Below are positions 28,923 to 36,958 of a DNA stretch of 64,000 bases, piece by piece. The translations under genes were made by a program, and so were the position numbers. Position 1 is the first letter of the stretch. Every line of letters begins with the position of its first letter. Origin of the DNA: Nocardia abscessus (GTDB taxonomy: Bacteria; Actinomycetota; Actinomycetes; Mycobacteriales; Mycobacteriaceae); the NCBI RefSeq assembly GCF_015477775.1, contig NZ_JADLQO010000001.1, positions 372,001 to 436,000 on the forward strand. Direction: 5' to 3'. The notes under the pieces were generated by a model that was not told the origin of the DNA, searched no databases, and saw only the letters and a list, made by a program, of their open reading frames with translations.

Positions 28923-29810
28923 ATGTGTTTGGTGTTGATCGGCTGGCGCGCACACCCGGACTACCGGTTGATCGTGGCGGCCAACCGGGACGAGTTCTAC
29001 ACCCGGCCGACCGAGTCCATGCGCTGGTGGCCGGAAGCGCCCGGTCTGCTGGCCGGACGCGATACCGGCGCCGTCGGCCGTGCCGCGGGCGAGCCTCCCG
29101 GCACCTGGCTGGGGCTGAGCACCCACCCGCACGGCGACAATCGCTTCGCCGCGGTCACGAATGTGCGCAATCCCGCCGATCAACGCGCCGACGCCCGTTC
29201 CAGGGGGGCGCTGCTGATGGACTTCCTGCGCGGGGCCTCCGACCGCGGTCCGGCAGGCGAGTTCCCCGGACCGGAGAAGTACGTCCTCGACGTCGCCACC
29301 GCGCCCGACGACTACAACGGCTACAACCTGGTGGTCTCCGACCTGCGCACGCTGTGGTGGCATTCCAATCGCAGCGCCGCCGAACCACGCGAGTTGAATC
29401 CGGGCTTCCACGGCCTCTCCAACGGCACGTTCGTCACGTCCGGAGGTCCGACCCTGGCGGACGCGGATTTGACCGCGCCACAGCCCATCTGGCCCAAAGT
29501 CCGGGCCGGGGTGACGGAACTGCGCGAGGTCGTGCAGACCGAGCCCGGTGCGGTGGACCGCTACTTCGAAGTGCTGGCCGACCGCACCGAAGCCCCCGAC
29601 GAGCTGTTGCCGCGGACCGGGGTCCCGGACGAGATGGAGCGGGCGCTCTCGGCGAGGTTCGTCGCGCACACCGTGCACGGCACCAGAGCGAGCACGGTGC
29701 TGGTCGTCGGTGAGGACGGGACGTTCGAGATGGTCGAGCGCTCGTTCGGCAGGCTGGGCGAGGAGCTGGGTGAGGTCGTCGTCCGCGGCCTGCTCGATCT
29801 CACCGGGTAA
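28923..29810 (+). CDS. NRDE family protein (TANGO2-like)
   Basis: 295 residues starting MCLVLIGWRAHPDYRLIVAA. The family signature NRDEF follows (about residues 22-26), then RPTESMRWW, GLLAGRD and GTWLGL. The conserved second-position cysteine and the NRDE motif decide the start at 28923 rather than the upstream ATGs. NRDE/TANGO2 proteins are found from bacteria to humans; heme trafficking and metabolite-repair roles have been proposed, and none can be assigned here. Convergent with the secreted protein at 29881 over a shared stem-loop. Confidence 0.85.
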   Translation: MCLVLIGWRAHPDYRLIVAANRDEFYTRPTESMRWWPEAPGLLAGRDTGAVGRAAGEPPGTWLGLSTHPHGDNRFAAVTNVRNPADQRADARSRGALLMDFLRGASDRGPAGEFPGPEKYVLDVATAPDDYNGYNLVVSDLRTLWWHSNRSAAEPRELNPGFHGLSNGTFVTSGGPTLADADLTAPQPIWPKVRAGVTELREVVQTEPGAVDRYFEVLADRTEAPDELLPRTGVPDEMERALSARFVAHTVHGTRASTVLVVGEDGTFEMVERSFGRLGEELGEVVVRGLLDLTG

Positions 29811-29816
29811 ACGACC

Positions 29817-29848
29817 GGCGGCCCGCCCTCCGAGGAGAGCGGGCCGCC
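29817..29848. terminator. Bidirectional stem-loop between convergent genes
   Basis: Outer stem GGCGGCCCGC / GCGGGCCGCC and inner stem CTCC / GGAG around a GA loop. It lies between the NRDE gene and the convergent gene at 29881. There is no clear T run, so terminator strength is uncertain. Confidence 0.7.
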
Positions 29849-29880
29849 GATGTTCTGACGAGCAGGGTCGGACCGAAGGC

Positions 29881-30585
29881 TTACTTCGGCTTGTCCGCCC
29901 ACTTCGTGGTGCCTTCCGGCGCCTGCAGCGTGTTGATCAGGTCGATGCCCGCGACGGCCAGCATCGGGCCACCGACGGCAACGGTGCCGAGGATGCCGCC
30001 GATACCCGCGCCCGCGATCGCGGCCGGGATGCAGCCGACGCCGAGGAACGGGAGGCCGAGGATGCAGCCGATCACCGCACCGCCGATGACACCGACGGCG
30101 GTGCCGAGGAAGCCGCCGACCGCGGTCGCGATGCCGAACTGGCTGGCGAACTCGTTCTGCGCGCGCTGGTTCTCGATCGGCGAGGCGATCGGCTGCGCGA
30201 CGACGTTGACCGCGTTGGCCGGCTTGTCCTTGGGCACGGTGACGCCCTGCTCAGGCGTCAGCTCGAGCACCGTGTCGTCTTCCTTCACGACCGGCTTCAC
30301 CGGAACGACGGTGTCGGCGACCTTGAAGGCGATCGGCAGCGTGAGGACCGCGTTGCCCTGCGAGTCCTTGATCCGGTAGACGTCGTCTTCCTTGACGTCC
30401 TCGGAAGACTTCGCCAGTTCGAACGTGCCCCCCTTGAGCGTCGTCACGACGGTCTTCTCCACCAGCTTGACCGAGTACCGGATGGGGTCAGCGGCCGGCT
30501 CGGCATCGGCATGGGCGGTCACCGATCCGATGGTCATCGCACCGATGACCATCGCGGCCGCCGCGGTGGTTCTGCGGAGTTTCAT
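29881..30585 (-). CDS. Secreted protein of unknown function with C-terminal glycine zipper
   Basis: 234 residues. A Sec signal peptide ends near ASVTAHADA-like sequence (MKLRRTTAAAAMVIGAMTIG, about 1-28). A beta-rich central part contains YSVKLVEKTVVTTLKGGTFE. The C-terminal third is strongly hydrophobic and glycine-patterned (GGFLGTAVGVIGGAVIGCIL, AAIAGAGIGGILGTVAVGG) with two cysteines, typical of glycine-zipper segments that insert into or assemble at membranes. Similar secreted proteins are common in Nocardia, but I know no function. The ATG directly precedes the signal peptide. Confidence 0.72.
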   Translation of the reverse strand: MKLRRTTAAAAMVIGAMTIGSVTAHADAEPAADPIRYSVKLVEKTVVTTLKGGTFELAKSSEDVKEDDVYRIKDSQGNAVLTLPIAFKVADTVVPVKPVVKEDDTVLELTPEQGVTVPKDKPANAVNVVAQPIASPIENQRAQNEFASQFGIATAVGGFLGTAVGVIGGAVIGCILGLPFLGVGCIPAAIAGAGIGGILGTVAVGGPMLAVAGIDLINTLQAPEGTTKWADKPK

Positions 30586-30860
30586 TCAGTTTCCAATCCA
30601 TCATCAGGTCGTACGTTGCCGCTGGTCTTCAGCACGCGAGAGCTCTATCCAGCAAATCCGGGTGGTCGGCTCCGGATCCTCCCCGAGCAGTGTGAAGACA
30701 GTCGCAGCTAACAGAACGTCGTGAGCCTAATAGAACGCCGCGTTTTAAGCGAGATCCCTTATCAGCCATGGGGACTAAGCCAATCCTTACCGACTGGACG
30801 GGATGCTTGGCCGTTTACGGTGGTGATCGGCCACCCACCAGTGGGATCGGTGCGAATTAC

Positions 30861-30876
30861 TGTGAGATTGATCACA
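30861..30876. promoter_or_regulatory. CRP/FNR-type operator
   Basis: TGTGAGATTGATCACA matches TGTGA-N6-TCACA perfectly, and the symmetry extends one base each side (CTGTGA...TCACAG). It lies in the 458-base divergent region between the secreted protein and the Fe-S reductase, 168 bases before the reductase ATG. The actinobacterial cAMP receptor protein (Rv3676 in M. tuberculosis) binds this consensus. Confidence 0.75.
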
Positions 30877-30946
30877 GGTAAATAGCGGGTCAAGCCCCAG
30901 CATATGGGGCTATAGCCGAAAAGCCGATCGTACGATGGACATGGTT

Positions 30947-30962
30947 GTTACTGGCGGGTAAC
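30947..30962. promoter_or_regulatory. GTTAC-N6-GTAAC inverted repeat near a putative promoter
   Basis: Perfect arms GTTAC and GTAAC around TGGCGG, about 82 bases before the Fe-S reductase start. A TAGGAT hexamer at 30974-30979 could be the -10 box, which would put the repeat over the -35 region, the position expected of a repressor site. The factor is unknown. Confidence 0.45.
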
Positions 30963-31043
30963 TTACCTCCGGTTAGGATACGAGCGAACCGAGCGGTAGC
31001 GAACGCAACCGCACCCGGGGTGCCTCTAAAGAAAGGTCGCGAC

Positions 31044-34000
31044 ATGAATGCCCTGACAGTGACGCTGGGCACGATTGGGGCGGCGCTCAGCCTTCTGTGT
31101 TGGGCGTCGTTCATCGGCGGCGTCCGCAATATCGCGCGCGCCATCATGATCGGACAGCCGGCGCCGGACCGTTGGCGGCCCTTCTTCCCGCGCTTCAAGC
31201 AGATGCTCGTGGAGTTTCTCGCGCATACGCGCATGAACAAATTCCGCACCGTCGGCTGGGCGCACTGGCTGGTGATGATCGGCTTCATCGGCGGCGCGAT
31301 GCTGTGGTTCGAGGCGTACGGGCAGACCTTCGACCCGGCGTTCCACTGGCCGATCATCGGCGACCTCGCGATCTACCACCTGTGGGACGAGATCCTCGGC
31401 ATCGGCACCGTGGTCGGCATCGTGACGCTGATCGTGCTGCGTCAGCTCAACCACCCCCGGTTGCCGGAGCGCCTTTCCCGGTTCAGCGGTTCCAAGTTCG
31501 GCCCGGCCTACGTCATCGAGGCGATCGTGCTGCTCGAGGGCCTGGGCATGGTCTTCGTGAAGGCCGGCAAGATCGCCGCCTACGGCCACGCCAACCCGGC
31601 CACCGATTTCTTCACCATGCAGGTGGCGAAGCTGCTGCCCGCGAACACCACCATGGTGGCGCTGTTCGCCTTCGTGAAGCTGATGTCCGGCATGGCGTTT
31701 CTGTACTACGTCGGCCGCAACGTCACCTGGGGCGTGGCCTGGCACCGCTTCTCGGCGTTCCCGAACATCTACTTCAAGCGGGAAGAAGACGGCGGTGTCG
31801 CGCTGGGCCCGGCCAAGCCGATGATGTCGAAGGGCAAGCCGGTCGACATGGAGACCGCCGACCCGGACACCGACACCTTCGGCGCGGGCCGGATCGAGGA
31901 CTTCTCCTGGAAGGGCTGGCTGGACTTCACCACCTGCACCGAGTGCGGCCGCTGCCAGTCGCAATGCCCCGCCTGGAACACCGGCAAGCCGCTGTCGCCC
32001 AAGCTGCTGATCATGTCGCTGCGCGACCACGGCTACGCCAAGGCCCCCTACCTGCTGGCCGGCGGCCGTAAGGATATGGGCGGCGACGAGGTCGGCCTGG
32101 TCGACGCCGAGGGCAACCCGGACGAGGCGAAGCTGGCCAAGATCGCCGAGGCCGCAAAGGCCGAGGCGGAGCGCCCGCTGGTGGGCGGCGCGGACGTCAA
32201 CGGCATCATCGATCCCGAGGTGCTGTGGAGCTGCACCACCTGTGGCGCGTGCGTCGAGCAGTGCCCGGTGGACATCGAGCACGTCGACCACATCATCGAC
32301 ATGCGCCGCTACCAGGTGCTGATCGAGTCGGAATTCCCCTCCGAGCTCGCGGGCCTGTTCAAGAACCTGGAGAACAAGGGCAACCCCTGGGGGCAGAACG
32401 CCAAGGACCGGCTCAACTGGATCAACGAGCTCGATTTCCAGATCCCGGTCTTCGGTCAGGATGCCGACAGCTTCGACGGCTACGAGTACCTGTTCTGGGT
32501 CGGCTGCGCGGGCGCCTACGAGGACCGCGCCAAGAAGACCACCAAGGCGGTCGCCGAGCTACTGGCCACCGCGGGCGTGAAGTTCATGGTGCTCGGCGCG
32601 GAGGAGACCTGCACCGGTGACTCCGCCCGCCGCGCGGGCAACGAGTTCCTGTTCCAGCAGCTGGCGCAGCAGAACATCGAGCTGCTGAACTCGGTGTTCG
32701 AAGGCGTCGAGGATCGCAAGAAGAAGATCGTCGTCACCTGTGCGCACTGCTTCAACGCGTTGAACAACGAGTACCCGCAGGTCGGCGGCAGCTACGAGGT
32801 CGTGCACCACACCCAGCTGCTCAACCGCCTGGTGCGGCAGAAGCAGCTGATCCCGGTGGCCTCGGTGTCGCAGAACGTCACCTACCACGACCCCTGCTAC
32901 CTGGGTAGGCACAACAAGATCTACAACGCGCCGCGTGAGCTGATGGCCGCGTCCGGCTCGAACCTGGTCGAGATGCCGCGCCACGGCGAGCGATCCATGT
33001 GCTGTGGCGCCGGTGGCGCGCGGATGTGGATGGAAGAGCAGCTCGGCAAGCGCGTCAACATCGACCGGGTGGACGAGGCGCTGACCACCTCGCCCGCCAA
33101 GATCGCAACCGGCTGCCCGTTCTGCCGAGTGATGCTCACCGACGGCGTCACCGCGCGCCAGGAGAAGGGCGAAGGCGAAGGCGTCGAGGTGGTGGACGTC
33201 GCGCAGCTCATGCTGGACGCCATCGAACGCGTCGAGCCCGCGGTGCTGACCGAGAACCTGACCGTCATCCAGGAGCCGAAGGCGCCCGTGGCCGAACCCG
33301 AGCCGGAGCCCGAACCCGCCCCGGCCGCCGAGGCCACCGCACCGGCCAAGGCAGCCCTCACGGGTGGCGGTCTGGCCATGAAGGGCCCGGCGAAAGCGCC
33401 CGGCGGCGGTCTGGCCATGAAGGGCGCCAAGGCGCCCGGTGGCGGCGGTCTCGGTATGAAGGGCGCCGCCAAAGCGCCCGGCGCGAAGGCTCCGGCAGCG
33501 GAACCGGCGGAGACCGAGGCCACCTCGGCGCCTGCCGCTCCGGTCAAGGGCCTCGCCATGAAGGGCCCGGCCAAGGCGCCTGGTGGTCTGGGGATGAAGG
33601 GCGCGGCGAAGGCGCCCGGCGCCAAGGCCGCCGCGGCCCCGGCCGCCGAAGCCACGGCCGAGGCTCCGGCAGCCGAAGCTCCCGAGGCCAAGCCGGTCAA
33701 GGGGCTGGGCATGAAGGGTGGCGCCAAGGCGCCCGGTGGCGGTCTCGCCATGAAGGGCGCGGCGAAGGCGCCCGGCGCGAAGGCGCCGGCCGCGGACGCG
33801 GCGGCGGCCGAGGCGTCAGCGGCTCCGGCTGCGGCTGCGGCTGCGGCGATCGCCGAACCTGCCGCCGCGGAGCCGACCGAAACCGAGCCGACCGAAACCA
33901 AGCCGACGGTGCCCGCCAAGGGCTTGGCCATGAAGTCCGGCTTCAAGCGGCCCGGCCCCAAGGCGCCCGGCAAGGCGGCCCCGGCCGAACCTGCCACCAC

Positions 34001-34199
34001 GGCTGCGGCTCCCGCGGCGGAAACTCCCGCGGCGCAGCCCGAATCCGCGGCGGAAACTCCCGCGGCCGAATCCGCGGCCGAGCCGGAGCAATCCAACGGC
34101 GAAAGCGGCAACGGCCGGCACGAGGTCGCGCCGCCCGCCGCCAAGCCGGGTGGCCTCGGCTTCAAGTCCGGCGCCAAGGCGCCGGGTCGGAAGAACTAG
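31044..34199 (+). CDS. Membrane Fe-S oxidoreductase (heterodisulfide reductase-like, Rv0338c type) with repeat tail
   Basis: 1,051 residues. Several membrane helices (about 1-265) resemble a cytochrome b/NarI-type anchor. Two 4Fe-4S motifs follow, CTECGRCQSQCP (about 298-309) and CTTCGACVEQCP (about 397-408), then two CCG domains with VTCAHCFNALNNEYP, DPCYLGRH, SMCCGAGGARMW and TGCPFC. This is the HdrD/GlcF layout: electrons from a quinone or flavin partner to a soluble acceptor. From about residue 775 the protein is Ala/Pro/Lys-rich with nine copies of GL[AG][MF]K[GS]xxK[AR]PG. I start at ATG 31044 behind AAAGG. A perfect CRP site lies upstream. Confidence 0.87.
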   Translation: MNALTVTLGTIGAALSLLCWASFIGGVRNIARAIMIGQPAPDRWRPFFPRFKQMLVEFLAHTRMNKFRTVGWAHWLVMIGFIGGAMLWFEAYGQTFDPAFHWPIIGDLAIYHLWDEILGIGTVVGIVTLIVLRQLNHPRLPERLSRFSGSKFGPAYVIEAIVLLEGLGMVFVKAGKIAAYGHANPATDFFTMQVAKLLPANTTMVALFAFVKLMSGMAFLYYVGRNVTWGVAWHRFSAFPNIYFKREEDGGVALGPAKPMMSKGKPVDMETADPDTDTFGAGRIEDFSWKGWLDFTTCTECGRCQSQCPAWNTGKPLSPKLLIMSLRDHGYAKAPYLLAGGRKDMGGDEVGLVDAEGNPDEAKLAKIAEAAKAEAERPLVGGADVNGIIDPEVLWSCTTCGACVEQCPVDIEHVDHIIDMRRYQVLIESEFPSELAGLFKNLENKGNPWGQNAKDRLNWINELDFQIPVFGQDADSFDGYEYLFWVGCAGAYEDRAKKTTKAVAELLATAGVKFMVLGAEETCTGDSARRAGNEFLFQQLAQQNIELLNSVFEGVEDRKKKIVVTCAHCFNALNNEYPQVGGSYEVVHHTQLLNRLVRQKQLIPVASVSQNVTYHDPCYLGRHNKIYNAPRELMAASGSNLVEMPRHGERSMCCGAGGARMWMEEQLGKRVNIDRVDEALTTSPAKIATGCPFCRVMLTDGVTARQEKGEGEGVEVVDVAQLMLDAIERVEPAVLTENLTVIQEPKAPVAEPEPEPEPAPAAEATAPAKAALTGGGLAMKGPAKAPGGGLAMKGAKAPGGGGLGMKGAAKAPGAKAPAAEPAETEATSAPAAPVKGLAMKGPAKAPGGLGMKGAAKAPGAKAAAAPAAEATAEAPAAEAPEAKPVKGLGMKGGAKAPGGGLAMKGAAKAPGAKAPAADAAAAEASAAPAAAAAAAIAEPAAAEPTETEPTETKPTVPAKGLAMKSGFKRPGPKAPGKAAPAEPATTAAAPAAETPAAQPESAAETPAAESAAEPEQSNGESGNGRHEVAPPAAKPGGLGFKSGAKAPGRKN
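33364..34196 (+). repeat. Nine-copy K/P/G motif array at the C-terminus of the Fe-S reductase
   Basis: Copies read GLAMKGPAKAPG, GLAMKGAKAPG, GLGMKGAAKAPG and so on, ending GLAMKSGFKRPG and GLGFKSGAKAPG, separated by Ala/Pro/Glu linkers of varying length. The last copy is at the extreme C-terminus (followed by RKN). The linkers differ in length and sequence, so this is an old, selected repeat rather than simple slippage. Confidence 0.88.
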
Positions 34200-34215
34200 C
34201 CCCGACGTCGGCGAT

Positions 34216-34247
34216 AAGAGCCCGGGTCCTTCGGACCTGGGCTCTTT
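34216..34247 (+). terminator. Rho-independent terminator after the Fe-S reductase
   Basis: Stem AAGAGCCCGGGTCC / GACCTGGGCTCTTT (one mismatch) with a TTCG tetraloop, followed by CGTTTCC. It begins 16 bases after the stop. Confidence 0.9.
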
Positions 34248-34311
34248 CGTTTCCAGCCCTCGCAACGAGAGTCACGGCATGCGGGCGAGGCAGCGGTCGT
34301 TCCGCGGACGG

Positions 34312-35124
34312 TCAGCGTGTGCCGGTACGCGCCGCGGTGATCGCCACCGTCGTGTAAGGCAAGGTGAAACCGCCACCCATCGCGTCGATCGCCGCGCCGA
34401 CACCGTCGAGCACTTGCGCCACATCGTCCTGCGGGAGGCGAGTGAGCGGGCCGTGCGTCGGAAGTTGATCGAGCCACTCGTCCCGGGTGTAGGTCCGCTC
34501 CCACTCGAAATTCGACTCGAGCGGGTCGTCGAATCGGCCTGCCTCCCGGATCCCGTCGGCGGTTCTGGCCAGTATCGGCCGGTAGCCGTCCAAGGCTCGG
34601 ATGCTCGGCTGGATGGCGATCGGCGAGTTGGGCGCCACCCTCCGGTACACCGCGCCGTATGCTTCCGCGACCTCGGCCGGGAGGTGGAACACATGCCAGA
34701 ACGCGGCCAGCAGACCCCCGGGGCGCAGCACCCGCGCCGCCTTCGCCGCCCCGGCGACCGGGTCCACCCAGTGCCAGGCTGTTCCCGCGACGACCGCATC
34801 GAAGACGCGGCCCGCGGCATCCCAGTCTTCGAAGGTCGCCACCTCGACCGCCAATCCCTGACGCCGTGCGAAATCGGCCATCCGCGGATCCGGTTCGACG
34901 CCCAGCACCGTGCAACCGGTTGCCCGGAACTGCCGAGCTTCGACACCCGTACCGCAACCGACGTCCAAGACCTCGGTCCCGGGGCAGGCGGAAACGATTT
35001 GGTCGATCATGGCTTCGGGGTAGCTGGGCCTGGCTCGGTCGTAGCGTTCGGAATCCACGCCGAACGACTCGGCGATCTGCCTCTGCCGGTGCGGCATTTC
35101 CTCGGGCGACGATATAGTGGGCAT
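34312..35124 (-). CDS. Class I SAM-dependent methyltransferase
   Basis: 270 residues with the SAM-binding motif EVLDVGCGTGVEARQF (about 50-65), then GVEPDPRMADFARRQG (motif II) and FDAVVAGTAWHWVDP (post-II). Such small methyltransferases act on unidentified metabolites. The ATG at 35124 lies inside a palindromic operator and has no ribosome-binding site, so translation may be leaderless; an in-frame ATG at 35097 would give 261 residues starting MPHRQRQIAESFG and could be the real start. Divergent from a TetR gene that probably represses it. Confidence 0.82.
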   Translation of the reverse strand: MPTISSPEEMPHRQRQIAESFGVDSERYDRARPSYPEAMIDQIVSACPGTEVLDVGCGTGVEARQFRATGCTVLGVEPDPRMADFARRQGLAVEVATFEDWDAAGRVFDAVVAGTAWHWVDPVAGAAKAARVLRPGGLLAAFWHVFHLPAEVAEAYGAVYRRVAPNSPIAIQPSIRALDGYRPILARTADGIREAGRFDDPLESNFEWERTYTRDEWLDQLPTHGPLTRLPQDDVAQVLDGVGAAIDAMGGGFTLPYTTVAITAARTGTR

Positions 35125-35155
35125 GCGCCCACCTTAAGTGGGCAGATGCCCACTA
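35115..35155. promoter_or_regulatory. Nested palindromic operator between methyltransferase and TetR genes
   Basis: Two perfect inverted repeats share the centre at 35135. Outer arms are TAGTGGGCAT (35115-35124) and ATGCCCACTA (35146-35155); inner arms are GCCCAC (35127-35132) and GTGGGC (35138-35143). The outer left arm includes the first methyltransferase ATG. This is a typical arrangement for a TetR protein repressing itself and a divergent gene. Confidence 0.8.
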
Positions 35156-35193
35156 TGCAACAGTGGGCTCGATCGAACGGAAAGGACGCCCGT

Positions 35194-35784
35194 ATGCCGA
35201 CAGGAGTGGCCATCCGCGACGTGCGCGAGCAGCTCTTCGAGGCCGCCGACCGGATACTGCTCCGAGATGGGGCGAGCGCGCTGACCAGCCGAGCGGTCAC
35301 GACGGAGGCGGGCTGCGCCAAAGGCGTCCTGCACCGCCACTTCGCCGACTTCGACGACTTCCTCGCCGAGCTGGTGACCGCCCGGATCGCCGATGTGGAG
35401 CGCCGCGCAGCCGTGTTGCGGGAGACCGCCGGAAGCGGTGCGGTGGTCGACCACCTCACCGCCGCGCTGACGGATCTGTTCGGGCCGGTCACCACGGCTA
35501 TCGTCAGCCTGATCACCTTCCGGGACGAATTGCGCGCGCGCCTGCGCCGCACGAGGCCGACCGGCATCCCCGTCCTGGCGGAAGCGACCGAGATGATCGC
35601 CGCCTACCTCACCGCCGAACGCGACCTCGGCCGGATCGCCGCCACCGCCGATATCGACGCACTCGCCCCGACGCTGATCGGGACCGCGCATCTGCTGTTC
35701 GCCGACCGGGAGTCCGGCCCGCCGGAGCGCGAAGCGGTCAGCAGCGCCGTGCGGGCGGTCGTCGCATCGGTCCTGTCCCGCTAG
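35194..35784 (+). CDS. TetR-family transcriptional regulator
   Basis: 196 residues. The N-terminal helix-turn-helix is VREQLFEAADRILLRDGASA, then LTSRAVTTEAGCAKGVLHRH and FADFDDFLAELV. The C-terminal ligand-binding domain is variable. ATG 35194 follows GGAAAGGA at good spacing. It most likely binds the nested GTGGGC palindrome just upstream and controls itself and the divergent methyltransferase. Ligand unknown. Confidence 0.87.
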   Translation: MPTGVAIRDVREQLFEAADRILLRDGASALTSRAVTTEAGCAKGVLHRHFADFDDFLAELVTARIADVERRAAVLRETAGSGAVVDHLTAALTDLFGPVTTAIVSLITFRDELRARLRRTRPTGIPVLAEATEMIAAYLTAERDLGRIAATADIDALAPTLIGTAHLLFADRESGPPEREAVSSAVRAVVASVLSR

Positions 35785-35809
35785 TGTGAGCCAGGACCGA
35801 TGCCCCGCT

Positions 35810-36958
35810 TCACGGCCTGGTCAAGGCCGCGTACCGCGCGAGATGTTCGTCGGTCGAGCCGAATTCGTGCTCGACCACGGTGAGCCGCTTGAAGTAGTGG
35901 CCGATGGCCAGCTCCTCGGTCATGCCCATCGCGCCGTGCAGTTGCACGGCGTTCTGCCCGATGAACCGCGCCGCCCTGGCGACGGTGACCTTCGCCGCCG
36001 AGACGGCGCGCGCCCGCTCCTCGGCTGCGGCGCGCAGCGAATGGACGGCCAGATGCACCGCCGCGATGGCCTGTTCGAGTTCGATGTACATGTCGACCAT
36101 GCGGTGCTGCAGTACCTGGAAGCTGCCGATCGGCTGACCGAACTGCTGGCGCTGCTTGGCGTAGTCGATGGTGTCGGCGAGCACTTTCCGCATGCAGCCG
36201 ACCGCCTCGGCGCAGATCGCCGCGGTCGCCTCCGCGATGGTCGGCTCGATGACGGTCCAGCCGTCGGACTCCGTGCCGAGCAGCGCGTCGGCGGGCAGAC
36301 GCAGGCCGGTGAACACGAGATCGGACGCGGTCCGGTCGTCGATGGTGCGGTAGGAATGCACTTCGACTCCGGCCGGGGGATCGCCCGCGTCGAAATCGAC
36401 CCGGAACAGCGAGATGCCCGCCCTGTCCCGTCGTTCACCGGACGTCCGCGCGGTGATCAGCAGGTGGGTGGCCAGCGGGGCGCCGGTCACGACGGTCTTC
36501 GCGCCGTCGAGCACCCAGGCGTCGCCGTCGCGGCGGGCGGTGGTCGTCACGTCGTGCAGCGCGTGCCCGGAGGTCGGCTCCAGCGCGGCTAACGCGATGC
36601 GCGCGTCGCCGGAAACGATCCGCCGCAGCACGGCGTCGGCCTGTTCACCACCGGAACGCTCGAGCAATCCGGCGCCGATCACGACCGTGTCGACGAACGG
36701 CTCGACCACCAGCGCCCGGCCGAGTTCCTCGGCGATCACCATGAGCTCGACCGGACCGCCGCCGGTGCCGTCCACCCGCTCGGGCAGGGTCGCGCCGAGA
36801 ATGCCCAGCTCGTCGGCGAAGCCGCGCCAGACGGCGGGCTGCCAGCCGGTCTCCGATTTCGCCGCGGCGCGGCTCTTCTCCAGGTCGTAGCGGGCGCCGA
36901 GGTATCCGGCGATCGCGGAGCGGAGCATTTCCTGCTCGTCGGTAAGCGTGAAGTCCAT
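35810..36958 (-). CDS. Acyl-CoA dehydrogenase (FadE type), second subunit
   Basis: 382 residues starting MDFTLTDEQEMLRSAIAGYL. The acyl-CoA dehydrogenase fold is seen in the N-terminal helices, the beta domain (SGDARIALAALEPTSGHAL, WVLDGAKTVVTGAPLATHLL) and the C-terminal helices with AVQLHGAMGMTEELAIGHYF. I do not see an obvious catalytic Glu in the usual place. Its ATG overlaps the stop of the preceding gene (TGATG). In mycolata such adjacent FadE pairs form alpha2beta2 enzymes, for example in steroid side-chain oxidation; the substrate here is not identifiable. Confidence 0.85.
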   Translation of the reverse strand: MDFTLTDEQEMLRSAIAGYLGARYDLEKSRAAAKSETGWQPAVWRGFADELGILGATLPERVDGTGGGPVELMVIAEELGRALVVEPFVDTVVIGAGLLERSGGEQADAVLRRIVSGDARIALAALEPTSGHALHDVTTTARRDGDAWVLDGAKTVVTGAPLATHLLITARTSGERRDRAGISLFRVDFDAGDPPAGVEVHSYRTIDDRTASDLVFTGLRLPADALLGTESDGWTVIEPTIAEATAAICAEAVGCMRKVLADTIDYAKQRQQFGQPIGSFQVLQHRMVDMYIELEQAIAAVHLAVHSLRAAAEERARAVSAAKVTVARAARFIGQNAVQLHGAMGMTEELAIGHYFKRLTVVEHEFGSTDEHLARYAALTRP

